64,000 nt of DNA. Source: Latrodectus hesperus (taxonomy: Eukaryota; Arthropoda; Arachnida; Araneae; Theridiidae). A program made the position numbers and the translations under genes. Below, one piece after another: positions 39,577 to 51,690 of the stretch (its first letter is position 1; each line of letters begins with the position of its first letter). The stretch lies in NCBI GenBank assembly GCA_037975125.1, contig JAJQOW010000014.1, positions 62,001-126,000 of the forward strand, given 5' to 3'. A model generated the notes under the pieces. The model was not told the DNA's origin. It made no database searches and saw only the letters and a program-made list of their open reading frames with translations.

Positions 39577-40379
39577 AAGGTTGGGTCTGTATGTCATTGG
39601 GCACCTCTGCTTTCATCAGCATTTTGTACCATTAACTCCAAACCCAATGTTTCCTAGTTCCAGTTGCTCGGGTCACCCACTTTATTAATAAAGTCTGATA
39701 ACCCTTTAATGGAGCCTAGGTGTAACTCTCTAGTATGGATGATGCCTAAAGAAGTTAATCTAGGGAGGGCAAGAGCCTCGCATTCATAAATGATATGCTC
39801 TGCCGTTTCCTCTTGCGTTTGACATTTCCAGCAGATAGGGTCTTGCTGAAACAGTCCCATCTGGTCAGAAAGTCAGTCATGCTAGGGATAGCTTCCTGGC
39901 TTTCACCAGAAGATGGTTTGGAGGTCATTTCTACCTCAAGTAAAAGATTCATTACTGCCCCTTTACAAGATTGCCTCTATGTTCCCTTGTCTTTTTCAGC
40001 AAGGTCTACTTCAGAGGCATCACCTGCAAATGCAGAAAGATTTGTTATTTCTTGTGTCTTTTCAGCCACAAGATAACAATTAATAAGCTCAGGTAATATA
40101 AGTCCACCCAGCATTGCCTGAGATACTGGGCAAGGCAAATTACTCTAGAAGTTTGCCAGGCAACTAGAGGCTCCGTTAAGACACCAATACCGCGGTGCCA
40201 ATTAGCCCTAGGCACGGATCGCATAACACCAGGGTTTACGGGAGCTGGTTCGCGGCCTCTTATTCTATATTCAAGGCTATCCTGTCATTCCTACAGGACG
40301 TTCGGCGATCCACCACCTGCCTACGCGCCTGATGGCTAGCTCAAGCCCCAGAGGGGTACGCATACCCCCTGGTTCCAGG
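39552..40379 (-). mobile_element. Short non-LTR retroposon made of LINE 5' and 3' ends
   Basis: Flanked by the 11-bp duplication AAATTAAACTT and ending in a (GAA)n tail, so the insertion looks complete at 828 bp. On the minus strand it opens with a GC-rich leader (TCCTGGAACCAGGGGGTATG) and then a short frame starting MNLLLEVEMTSKPSSGES. It ends with the zinc-knuckle-like C-terminus of a LINE polyprotein: PICWKCQ, ETAEHIIYECEALALPR. Everything between the start of one frame and the end of the polymerase frame is absent. It looks like a non-autonomous LINE derivative that kept only both ends. Confidence 0.8.
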
Positions 40380-40390
40380 AAATTAAACTT
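40380..40390. repeat. Retroposon target-site duplication, right
   Basis: AAATTAAACTT, the partner of 39541-39551. Confidence 0.85.
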
Positions 40391-40448
40391 ACACATTCGA
40401 GTAGTTCTTAATTAATTATGCACTTTTCCAAAGCTTGTTAATCATCTT

Positions 40449-40472
40449 TTCTCTCTCTCTCTCTCTCTCTCT
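40449..40472. repeat. (CT)n microsatellite
   Basis: About twelve CT units directly before a tRNA-like A box. Confidence 0.95.
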
Positions 40473-40640
40473 GGTTTAGTGGTAAGATTACTTCTCTTTA
40501 GAGTGGGAGGACTTAAAATTGATCTCGGTCATTGTTGAAGAACAATATGTTGTTCAACAATTGCCGAGTGTGAAAGCTAGTCCAGAATTACTTCATGCTT
40601 AGACGAAATTGGTTGCGACGAGGATAGTTGTTATCTGCTT
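40471..40640 (+). mobile_element. Possible worn tRNA-derived SINE
   Basis: CTGGTTTAGTGGTAAGATTA resembles an A box region. The B box position reads ACTTAAAATTGATC, which is weak. A 16-bp hairpin, GAACAATATGTTGTTC, lies at about 40540-40555. Confidence 0.3.
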
Positions 40641-42059
40641 CCAAAGAATTACTAATTAAATTTAAGTTTGTTTTAATAAAGAAATTCTCATAGACAACTG
40701 GAAGGGCTTTATTATTTATTGTTTTATTAATAAAATTAAACAAGCAATGTAAAAAAAATAATCATTCGAACTGTAATCATGCTTAAAATAAATTTCCGAA
40801 ATTTTCGTCAAAAGTTTAAAAAAAAAGTGAAGTTGTGGAAATATGACACCACTTCATTACTTGATCCTTTTAAATCAGAAGCGTTACAATGTGCTATTAA
40901 TTACAGAAACACATAAATTCGTAGAAACTTCTAGAACAGCCTGAAAAATATGGTCATGTGATTTGTTTTGGACTGTAAACATAGTGAATAAAACGCATGT
41001 GATTTTTGAAACTTTCCAAAGCATGAAGCATTTGAAAACAGCGGCAGAAAAATATAAAGTAAACATTAAATGTATTGGTTTTTAAAAATATTCACATACG
41101 GGCAGGAAATAATGTGTTTAAGTAAAACTACGCAGTTCCTTTATTACAATAAAATTGTTAGGTTGTATCCTAACAGAGCTCACACCCATGGCGCGAATGA
41201 TTTTGGCTGTCGAAAGTTGTGATTTGCGCCTATCTTGATAACCCTACTTCGCTACCCTAGATATGGTAAACCAAACTTTTTCTGAAATTTCATTCTGGCT
41301 TGGCGCTTTTTTTTCAGTTTGTAGCTAATAATAGATAAGAAACAGTTTTCATTTAATTTACAAGTTAATTATATTGCTCATAAAGAATGAATGGAATAAA
41401 TTATAAGATTTAGTCATTTTTCTCCTACAATATATGTGATGCAATTATGTACAAAACTGCGCATATATAATTTAATTATATTAGTGCATTTATTTTCTAG
41501 GTAATTTTAATGATAAACCAATTTAGGTATAGTGATTTGGCAACAGTTTCAAAGAAATATCTTGTTCTTTATCAGGGTATGCTATGTTAGATGTGGTAAT
41601 TATTTACTAACAAGACGGTTTGTAATTTTCCCACACAATGAAAATTTAAAATAAGCCGTGTATCGATTTTCAACTGTTCGATTATCAATCGATGAAATCG
41701 ATAATTAGAATTCTCTTCAAAGTTATATATAATGTTTAAAAAAAATTTGCTTGTTTGTTTCTTAACATTTAAAGTGTAATATCATCAATTATTGCGCAAC
41801 AGAAATTAATATAGGTATATGAAAGTTTTCTAAAGCTACTGTAGACACGCACGTTTCTTTTTAGATATGCTTTATATTTCTAATAATACACCTTATTATA
41901 TTACTTTTGTTCGCTTTTTGATGCATACATTAATGTGAAGATACTGGTGATTACCAGTATTTTCATACAGATTATTTTAATTTTTCTGAATTAAAATTTT
42001 AAGTCACTTTATTAAAATTCAAATTTAATTTAAAAGTAAATGCATTTGATACAGCAGAG
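40641..42059. other. AT-rich DNA
   Basis: A slightly GC-richer patch at about 41160-41310 (CCATGGCGCGAATG) has no recognisable content. Confidence 0.45.
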
Positions 42060-42131
42060 TCCCACGTGGTCTAGTGGTTAGGATACCTGGCTCTCACCCA
42101 GGAGGCCCGGGTTCAATTCCCGGCGTGGGAA
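42060..42131 (+). tRNA. tRNA-Glu (anticodon CTC)
   Basis: Full cloverleaf of 72 nt. Acceptor TCCCACG pairs with CGTGGGA at 42124-42130, with discriminator A. D arm GTCTAGTGGTTAGGAT, anticodon stem CCTGG/CCAGG with loop CTCTCAC and anticodon CTC at 42093-42095, T arm CCCGGGTTCAATTCCCGG. It decodes GAG. A T run near 42138 can end pol III transcription. Stems are complete and no SINE body follows, so it is probably a working gene. Confidence 0.95.
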
Positions 42132-43582
<1,451 letters not shown>

Positions 43583-43641
43583 TATATATATAGAAGCGAT
43601 ATCAAAAGTTATCCAATCAAATTTGTTGCTTAGTGAATAGC

Positions 43642-44905
43642 TCATAACAAGTGTTCAGAATGCTGACCCTTTTTCGTTGTTGCATAGTTTACACAGACTA
43701 AGGAGTGACTACTACACACTCTCGGAGATTCCTGGTGTCGCTTTAATATCGTCCGAAGCAAAAACGATTTTTGGAACGAGATCTTCAGCTGTTTCCATAA
43801 GCATCTCGTACACTAAAGGTTTGTCGTCCAACTTGTCTAGTGGTCAGCGTGCCTGACTGCGGATAGGGAGGTTCTGGGTTCGAATCCCGGTTTGGGCATA
43901 GATATTCTTTCTCTCTCTATCTATCCTGTCTTTATCATTTCCTTGTATGAATGGGTTGTGAATATGTGCCTACCCTGTAAACGGGTACCTATGGCATGTG
44001 TGAACTGAGGAAGTCGGACTTCAAACCTAAATAATTGGTACAGTTGGAAAAGTGGAGCAGCGCACCTCATAATGCCAGCCTAGCTGGCACACGACAACAA
44101 CACTAAAGATTTAATGTGTCCTCAAAAGAAAAATTCTAGTGGGCTGAGATCCAGTATGCAAAGACTCAGAGCTACAGGTTCAAACCATCGTGCGGAATAT
44201 GTGACAAGAAATTACTGACTATGACGGGAAAATGCTGGAGGCCATCATGCATAAACCACATGTTTATATGGATGGTGAGCGTAACAGCCTGTTATAAATT
44301 GGTAAGTATTTGTTTCAATAAGATAAGGTACGTTGCCATGATAAAACAGTCTGTCATAAAGAGCCTTCCAGGTAAGTACCAAGGATACCTGTACAAAATT
44401 TAACAAAAATTTTTTTGCTAATGCTTACGTCAGATTGTGCAATGGGAATTGCCGTCAAACGAAACGTGTTGATTGTGTAGGTGGAAAATGTCTTCTCTGC
44501 TGAGTGCTACTTTATCACAACATAATATTAATATTAGAAATCGTAAGTCGTTATTCTTCTTCTCCAACAACTACTGTATGTTTGTTCCTCAGGATTTGTG
44601 TGCAAAGATTGCGCTTTTTACACATGGTAGGAGTGCATGGGTTCCTAGTGTAAATACGCCATATCACCTGCTGAGAAATACTGATTTCATATGCCACGGT
44701 TCACATACTTGTGGTTGGATGCTTCAAATCTAGTTAAAATTTGCTCTTCCACATTTGAATGTCTTACATTGCTTTCTGAAGTGACAAATGAATCGATTTC
44801 TCGGAGTCGTTGATCAACACTGCGAAAAGTAGGGAATACAATTAGCTGGAAACCACTGTTCGTGCAATCTTCGTGATGAGCTTCCATTCCCTTTTGCTTC
44901 ACCAT
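43642..44905 (-). pseudogene. Tc1/mariner-like transposase relic, split by a SINE
   Basis: Minus-strand pieces in order: an N-terminal HTH-like part at 44905-44690 (SNVEEQILTRFEA); a decayed middle; then a second-Asp block near 44235-44200 (PPAFSRHSQ). The third-Asp block near 44152-44113 reads LDLSPLEFFF, stop, GHIKSL and continues beyond the SINE as VYEMLMETAEDLVPKIVFAS (43810 downward). It ends with GQHSEHLL and a stop at 43642-43644. This order matches arthropod transposases with a PRSPDLTPLDFFLWGHIKS motif. It has stops and frameshifts and is interrupted by 43823-44100. Terminal repeats were not identified. Confidence 0.75.
43823..44100 (+). mobile_element. tRNA-derived SINE, family B, copy 3
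   Basis: Head ACTTGTCTAGTGGTCAGCGT, B box CTGGGTTCGAATCCCGG, tail GCCAGCCTAGCTGGCACACG. It is bracketed by a 12-bp direct repeat with one mismatch, CACTAAAGGTTT (43811-43822) and CACTAAAGATTT (44101-44112). Removing the SINE and one repeat restores the reading of the surrounding transposase relic (HIKSLVYE). Confidence 0.95.
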
Positions 44906-45720
44906 ATGTGAGGTGCATATCTGTTAATTCCTTGTAATGTTTACTCCGCTATAGCATTCACAATAAGCTCTGGAGGATGTAATCAAGATAATATTTGCAA
45001 CGATGGCATTGTGCCGTTTTTCAAAGGCAACGTTTGTTCTGATCGGTTTTCTACAGTATCAACTTAGAGCGAGGTACTACTTCTTCTTAGCGGAAAATTG
45101 TATATTTTAAATTTTTGATAATCTTAAGAGATATTTTATGTGCGCATGTTGATCAGGCAGGAGTTACTTGAAAGAAGGGACAATACCTGACACACTGACA
45201 AAGAACTTTTAAACACCCAGACTGCCCGATAGGAACCAAATACATCACCACGTGTACCGCACGCACGGAAGTGTCGTCAGATAACGTGCGTAATCCGCCT
45301 CGACAATCAGTACCCCTTATTCACGCCAAATTATTAATGCAAGTAAAATACTTAATGTTTGAATTTCAAAGTGTATGCACTTATGGCTTGACTAGATTAG
45401 ATAATAAGAATATTATTGATCAAACTAAATTGATAAGATTCGTGAACCTAAAATGTTTTTTTAAATATAAAAATAACAGAAATAAACTCTGAAAAGTGAT
45501 TTATTGAAATATAATTTCCAGGATGAAAACCGTTTTAATTTTATAATGAGATAAATGGCAAAGTACCTTGAAAAATCTAATTCGAGACTGAGTATCTGTG
45601 TCTAATCTTCATCCCCATCCTATTTGGAAAGATCTATGATTTTGGAAGGACTTTGAAACTTTCTGAAAAATAACATATTTATTCGTGTTAATTATATTTA
45701 TGTGTGTGTGTGCGTTTTGT

Positions 45721-45767
<47 letters not shown>

Positions 45768-46599
45768 ATTAATCTTTTTATTAAATTCATAATGAGGATT
45801 TGGCATAAAAACTGGATAATTTGTCCAAATATTTTATAAATAGTTTTATTTTAGTCAAAAGTGGTAGAAAATAAAAGTAGCGGACAAACCTATCGCTTTT
45901 TCTGGCTTTATTTTAAAATTATTAATACCTAGATTTAGAAGGAAAATTTGGGTCTAATAAAAATGATATGTATATATAATACTTATTATTTAAATAGCTT
46001 TGGCGCATTACGCGATGTTTTGTATTATAAAATGATCCACCAAACATTAATCGTCGGGACACTTTTCACCTGCATTCCAATATATTTCCCATCGATGGGT
46101 ATTCGGAAAAGTGTAAATGCTTACATACAAAATAAATAAAAAAAATTGCTCTACCAATGAAGAAGTGTTCCTTCTCCTTAAAATTCGAACACTTGCGCTG
46201 CTAAATGCTGAAGTTAAATGAAAAATCAATTATTTCACATCCATTACATGAATATTTTGCACAGAAATTAAAATTGAAATATTATTTTCCAGGTATTGAT
46301 ATAGTCAAATCCATAGATTAAAATTGCGAGGAGTTTAGCTGTGTGTTTAGTGGCTTCAGCTGACAAAAATAGATAACCGTAAGTGATAGACTCGTGTAAA
46401 TAAACAGATTTTTGGTATTAATAGTCAGATATATCATAAACAACATTGCGCTCAACAGATTCTATGGGGAATTCTCTATATCGCCGATTTCAAAGCGCAA
46501 TTTCAAGTAATGGACTCTCTTAGATTCAAAATAAAAGTCGCAAGAAGTGAAAAGGCTGAAGAAAAAAAAAGAAAGATAAGACGTATTTTCTACTTTTTT
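44906..46599. other. Mixed intergenic DNA
   Basis: A somewhat GC-richer stretch to about 45.34 kb may include the 5' end of the transposase relic. Beyond it the DNA is AT-rich. A (TA)n run lies at 45726-45761. Confidence 0.4.
45726..45761. repeat. (TA)n microsatellite
   Basis: Short pure TA array of about 36 bp, preceded by TGTGTGTGTG. Confidence 0.9.
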
Positions 46600-46980
46600 T
46601 GACGAGTTAAGTGAGAAGTTGGAAGATTTCTAACAGCTATTGACAGGCAGGCTCTCAGCAGGACTGAAGCACTTCAGCGGGGTATACGTGACATTCAGTG
46701 TGTCTGCGGCTCTTTCACTCCTCCGGATGATGTTTGGAAGTCGGATCATCATCTGATGATAAGGTGGAGAGGCGAGATTCAGAAATCGAGGAAAACCGAG
46801 GAAAAATAAACCGCGCGGCTTCTTTTCTGTGGAAGAACTGAGATGTTTTGTTTCCCTCCGAGGTGACTGTGTGGTGGTTATTTTTGATGGATTTTGGGAA
46901 ACATTTGAGCGCAAACATGAAAGTCCGTAATCAGATGAAAGGAACAATTGGTTACTGTTATGACAGCACAAAAGCATAAA
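46600..46980. other. GC-richer island, unassigned
   Basis: Stands out from AT-rich flanks. A minus-strand frame of 115 codons (46630-46977) exists, but its peptide shows no domain. Neither strand offers a convincing pair of splice sites. Candidates are a non-coding first exon, a promoter or an old repeat. Confidence 0.35.
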
Positions 46981-49900
46981 TGTGAGCTAATTGTTATTAA
47001 TTGAAATCGCGTTTCGTTTCAGAGGGTAGAAAAAGAGAACCAAAATTAACATCACCCCTTCAATGATATATCTCATACAAATAATGATATAAAAAATAAA
47101 GAAAACTAGCTATTATTTTTGTTTTAAAATTTAATAAAACACATAAAATACTCTCACGTTTTTATGTATTTTCAACAATTTTAATTTAATAAATTTATAA
47201 CAATATATTTAATCAGAGAAAATATTTGATTAACGTCTTTTTTATTACAATTTTCTACTAATTACTTATAAATTAAAACATAAACATTTAGATATTCATT
47301 ACCCATAAAACTTGCTTATTCAATACCTTTAGAGTACATGAATACATTAACAATGTTTTTTGCAATTTGATTATTTTACTAATTGTTTTGTATTATTCCA
47401 TTAATTATAATTTGAAGATTTTTTGAAGATTAAGTTAATTTATAATTGATTTTAAACTCAAGAATTTGGTTTGATAAATTAAAATTTAATTTGAGAATTT
47501 TATTTAAAATAATTAGCATTTGCAAACGTAATAATTTCTTTGATATTTCTAATTTCTAAATGATATTTTAATTATTATTTTCATCTAATCATTTAATTAG
47601 TGATGATTGAATGCATTATTTATTTATAAATAGTCAATTTTTATTAAAAATGTTTTGAAATAGGATTTTTATTATCGAAATATATTAAATTTAAATCTTA
47701 TGTAGTTAAATATGAAATAATATATATTAAATACCCATTACAAACATAATGCGCTTTCGAAGGGAAATAGCGGTTGTTTATTTTGTTCTCCCTGAAATTT
47801 AATACATATAATGATTTTTTATATATGAAAATTGTACTGCAGATGTCTATGATGATATTAGTAATGTGTATGGTATTGAATACATAACCATTATAAGAGC
47901 AAATAATATTAATATATTATCTTGAAGCCCATATAGACTCAATTATTACATCAAAAGTCTATTCCAGAGTTTTCAAATTTTGAAAATTTTGCATCTGTTA
48001 TAAAAATTACTTTGAAAAAGCATTTATATGAATTAATAAAAAGCAATTTAACCGTTTTATTTTTCCCTTCACTGAGTACAAATGAGCAAACATTGACTTA
48101 GAGTTAATCGCTTTGCCACATAAATTTTGTCTAAAACATTTATTTTTAAATTGAAAAAGAGCAAAAAGTCATTTAAAAATAATTCTAATTTTACTTTTTA
48201 AATTTAGGAATTCAGAAACAAAATAAATATGAAATGGGAACAAACTATACCATATTTTAATGTAAATTGGTGGACAAAAAACTCAACACAATTAAAATAT
48301 TCTAATCTGGATTTACTTTTAATTATAAATATAAACAAGATACACTATGTAAACTTAATATTTAGATATTTACAAGCATATAGTTTAAAAATTAGTACAA
48401 TACTTTACTAAACTAATGTTGACCTATCCTATTGGTTTTCCAAGCCGTTATGTAAATCTTGCTCTTATAGCAAAAGCATATTAAATAAAAGAGCAAATAA
48501 TCTCAAAAATCTTTGAAATTAAATAAATTTTATTTATGGGATTGTGATTTGTTGTCACTGTCACACACACACAAACTATCTTTCTCTTTGCAAATGAAAC
48601 ACAATTCAAACAGAACCTACATTTTTTAAATGGATTTTGAACTACTATAAGCATACAAAACTACAATGAAAATCAAAATACATCAACTGTTAAAGTGAAA
48701 AACAAAAGATAAACTGTTCAGCAATAATTTAGAGCATACATTCCAGCAAAAGTTTATAAATTATACCATTATATACAATAGTGTAAAATAGTTGTTAAAA
48801 TTTATGATTTCTTCCATATTACAAATAAGAAAAATAACCGCTTCGCAATGAAAAATCAAAAATGCTCATACTGTGCCATAGTTGATAAACATGTCATTGC
48901 ACAAAATTAATTACTGCAGTTGCATTTATGAGTACTATAGCTTATTGTTTATTAAAATTTTAGAAATGTCTATTAATACTATTTTATATTATTAATACAT
49001 TATGAAAATCATTCCATTTATTTTTAGGAAAATCTTGTGGGAATATTTGAAAATTCCTACTTGTGGAGCACTTAAAAAGTTCAGAACTTTGTCGGCTAAG
49101 ATCAAAGGAAGAAGGATTTTTTCATCTGATCAGGCTGTTCCATTCAGTTCTAACACAAAGGGAGGGAGGCTCAGTGCGAATGACGCCGACATCAATCGGG
49201 ATTATTCCCTTAAAAAGAACCGTATCAAAATTTCTCTTCTCTGCATTTAATATTGGCCACGGTTGGAAATGTTCCATAATGGACCGCCGCACAGCCTACA
49301 AAGTCAGCCGCTTTTTTTTAAAGAAGAAAAAACTTTAGTATATCCATTCGTCATTTCCGCATAAATCCCAGGCTAACAGAAAAAATTTAGTTCTTTCTAT
49401 TTTATTTTGACAATGATATTTGAAAGAAACTGACAAAATAAGTACAAATGATAAATGCAAATTAATCTACCAATAATTAGCAGATGTTTCTGGTCAATTT
49501 GCAATGGAAATGTTTACATATCTTTCATTTATGTCTCTTCTATACGTTGTATCAAAACATTAACAATTTATACCATACCATTTAATTATAGTGAAGAATA
49601 CAAGTAATTCTATCATTAATCTGCATTTTTTTATTATCACATAACAATTAAAACTTGCTTATATATCTGTAACTTATATTTCTTCTATACTTGAGTGTTG
49701 TTTCATCACATTTCCAATTTGTTTCTTATTGATGATGATGATTAATGTAATTAATTCTACCAGGCAGATGTTTGATATTAATTTAAAATGAGAAGTTGCT
49801 TATGTATGAATAATTTATATCTCTTCTACCATTATTCGTAGTTTCAGCATATTCTCAATTCATTCCCAATCATTAAATGATGTTTATAAATATAATCAAT

Positions 49901-50084
49901 TTTACTATTCATTAGCAAATATTTTTTTCAAAATTTAAAATAAAAATATGTTTATATATCGAGAATATATATCTCTTTTATGTTTATGTGTTGTTTCAGC
50001 ATATGTCCAATTTGTTCCAGCTAATCCGATTTATAATGTTAATGATGACCAATTAATAATGGCGACATAAATAATTATTATTTA
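46981..50084. other. AT-rich DNA with an island at 49.04-49.33 kb
   Basis: The island (for example TGAATGGAACAGCC on the minus strand, and GACGCCGACATCAATCGGG) carries short frames in two + phases. There are no motifs or clear splice context. The remainder is featureless. Confidence 0.4.
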
Positions 50085-50146
50085 CCAAGCCGGGAGTCGA
50101 ACCCGGGCCTTCGGGCTCCACAAAGTGCACCATTAAACTTCGTTGG
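50085..50146 (-). pseudogene. tRNA-like sequence, probable pseudogene or SINE head
   Basis: On the minus strand CCAA at the 5' end pairs with TTGG at the 3' end. An A-box-like TTTAATGGTGCA and a strong T arm, CCGGGTTCGACTCCCGG, are present. Total length is only 62 nt, so the anticodon arm region is shortened and no proper anticodon stem forms. Confidence 0.55.
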
Positions 50147-51394
50147 ACTTATATAAGAACAAACAATTAATTATGTTCACAAAAGTATTAATTTAAAACG
50201 ATTTAATATTTTATTAAAATTAAAGATTCCTTTAAAATAATGTTGATCAATAGTATATATTACATTAAATTCTTACAGGTCAAAATTTTCATTAATATTT
50301 TCAGAAATACACTCAAATCAAATAGGACAGCCACAAAAAGCGGAAAGGTAGTATTCTAACAAGGAATATCATTGAAAGAGTAGAGTACCATTGCTTTATC
50401 TCAAAAATAAAAGTGTGTACAATGACATTTGCAAATTTTTATATACCTATAATAACAATTGCTTTACCAGCAGCACCATATTATCATTACTAAACAAAAT
50501 TTTAAAAAATACAAAAATTAATAAAATTAATTTTAGCTTTAAAAAATTTAATTTTTTGTTTAAAGTAAAAAATTTAATTATTTTGATACCTATTTCCAGT
50601 CTAATAACTAAATGTCGAAATAGAACTCACTGTGGAGGTTAAAAATTGAGTTTGTCTTTATATATCAAGGGAATTAATGTTTTTTGTTTGTTTGGATTAT
50701 CAATTCTTTTATCCCTGTAATCTAGGCTAACAAGTTGAAAAGTAATATTAATTATTCTCAGTTCATTTTTTTACTAATGACTATTTGTCATATAGGATAT
50801 TGCGTTACACAAAAATTGCGTAAAAATCTGACTTGTAACTGTTAAGAAATATTTCTATTTTAAAAGCAGTTTAATTTTTTGAAAACTTATGTTACATTCA
50901 TGACATTAAAAATGATTTTATCATACATTAATTCATTTTTAAGTAATGTAGTTAGAAAAAAAGATGAGGATATGAAAAGTATTTCATCCCTCATTTGAAG
51001 TAAGAAATCTGTGAGGCAGGTATAAAAAAGCGGGGAAATATTCCCCAAGAATGAACTTTTGGAAGTGAATTTTGAAAGTTTTCCGCTATCCCTGAAGACT
51101 TCAAATTGGGTAAATAAAAAAAATTAAAGAATTTTAACTACTTTCAATTAATTAACTAGTATAATTAGCAAAATTCTTACATTTGTGCTGTGTTTTATTT
51201 CATAAAAAAGCTTTGGTCCTAGTTGGGAAAGGCTTTGGGTTCTAAACGTAGTGGAGTCAATGCTTTTTTCTTATTTCTAATGGCAGATCAGAAGACAACT
51301 GTAGTCAGAATAATAAATATTAAAACTAGAACAAAGAATAAAAGTAACACGAATTCAGACAACAAACCTGGAACTACAGTAAGAGAGGAACGAT
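50147..51394. other. AT-rich DNA
   Basis: Nothing recognised. Confidence 0.5.
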
Positions 51395-51405
51395 AAGTAA
51401 AAGAG
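51395..51405. repeat. Candidate MITE target duplication, left
   Basis: AAGTAAAAGAG, identical to 51640-51650. Confidence 0.65.
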
Positions 51406-51639
51406 TAAGACCTCTTTCACACTAGACGACTTTTATCGTACGATAAAAAGTCCGATATTTTATCGTGAGAAGTTATTAAAAAAACCACATAATATAGACT
51501 GCTCTCTTTCACACTGAACGGGAAACGATATTTTTTCGGAGACCAGTTTATTGTGTGGTTTCTTAATAACTTCTCATGATAAAATATCGTACGACTTTTT
51601 ATCGTGCGATAAATGTCGTATAGTGTGAAAAAGACCTAA
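51406..51639. mobile_element. Foldback MITE with long inverted arms
   Basis: Nearly the whole 234 bp folds on itself. The left arm contains CTCTTTCACACTAGACGAC and TTTTATCGTACGATAAAAAG, then TGAGAAGTTATTAA. The right arm carries the complement of each in mirror order. Internal TTTTATCGTACGATAAAA is itself a palindrome. There is no coding capacity. Arm length and the 9-11 bp duplication recall Mutator-like elements, but the superfamily is not established. Confidence 0.85.
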
Positions 51640-51650
51640 AAGTAAAAGAG
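51640..51650. repeat. Candidate MITE target duplication, right
   Basis: AAGTAAAAGAG. It overlaps the left arm of the adjacent hairpin. Confidence 0.65.
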
Positions 51651-51690
51651 GAACGATTTATAGTAAATCTATAAATCGTTCCTCTTTTAC
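51642..51690. repeat. Perfect 22-bp inverted repeat
   Basis: Arms 51642-51663 (GTAAAAGAGGAACGATTTAT...) and 51669-51690 are exact complements around the 5-base loop TAAAT. Confidence 0.97.

Noticed and set aside
39795..40076. 93-codon + strand ORF
   Set aside because: Shadow of the minus-strand LINE-derived frame.
46630..46977. 115-codon minus-strand ORF as a gene
   Set aside because: No domain, no splice context, and proline/serine-rich text typical of a GC-rich island read in a random frame.
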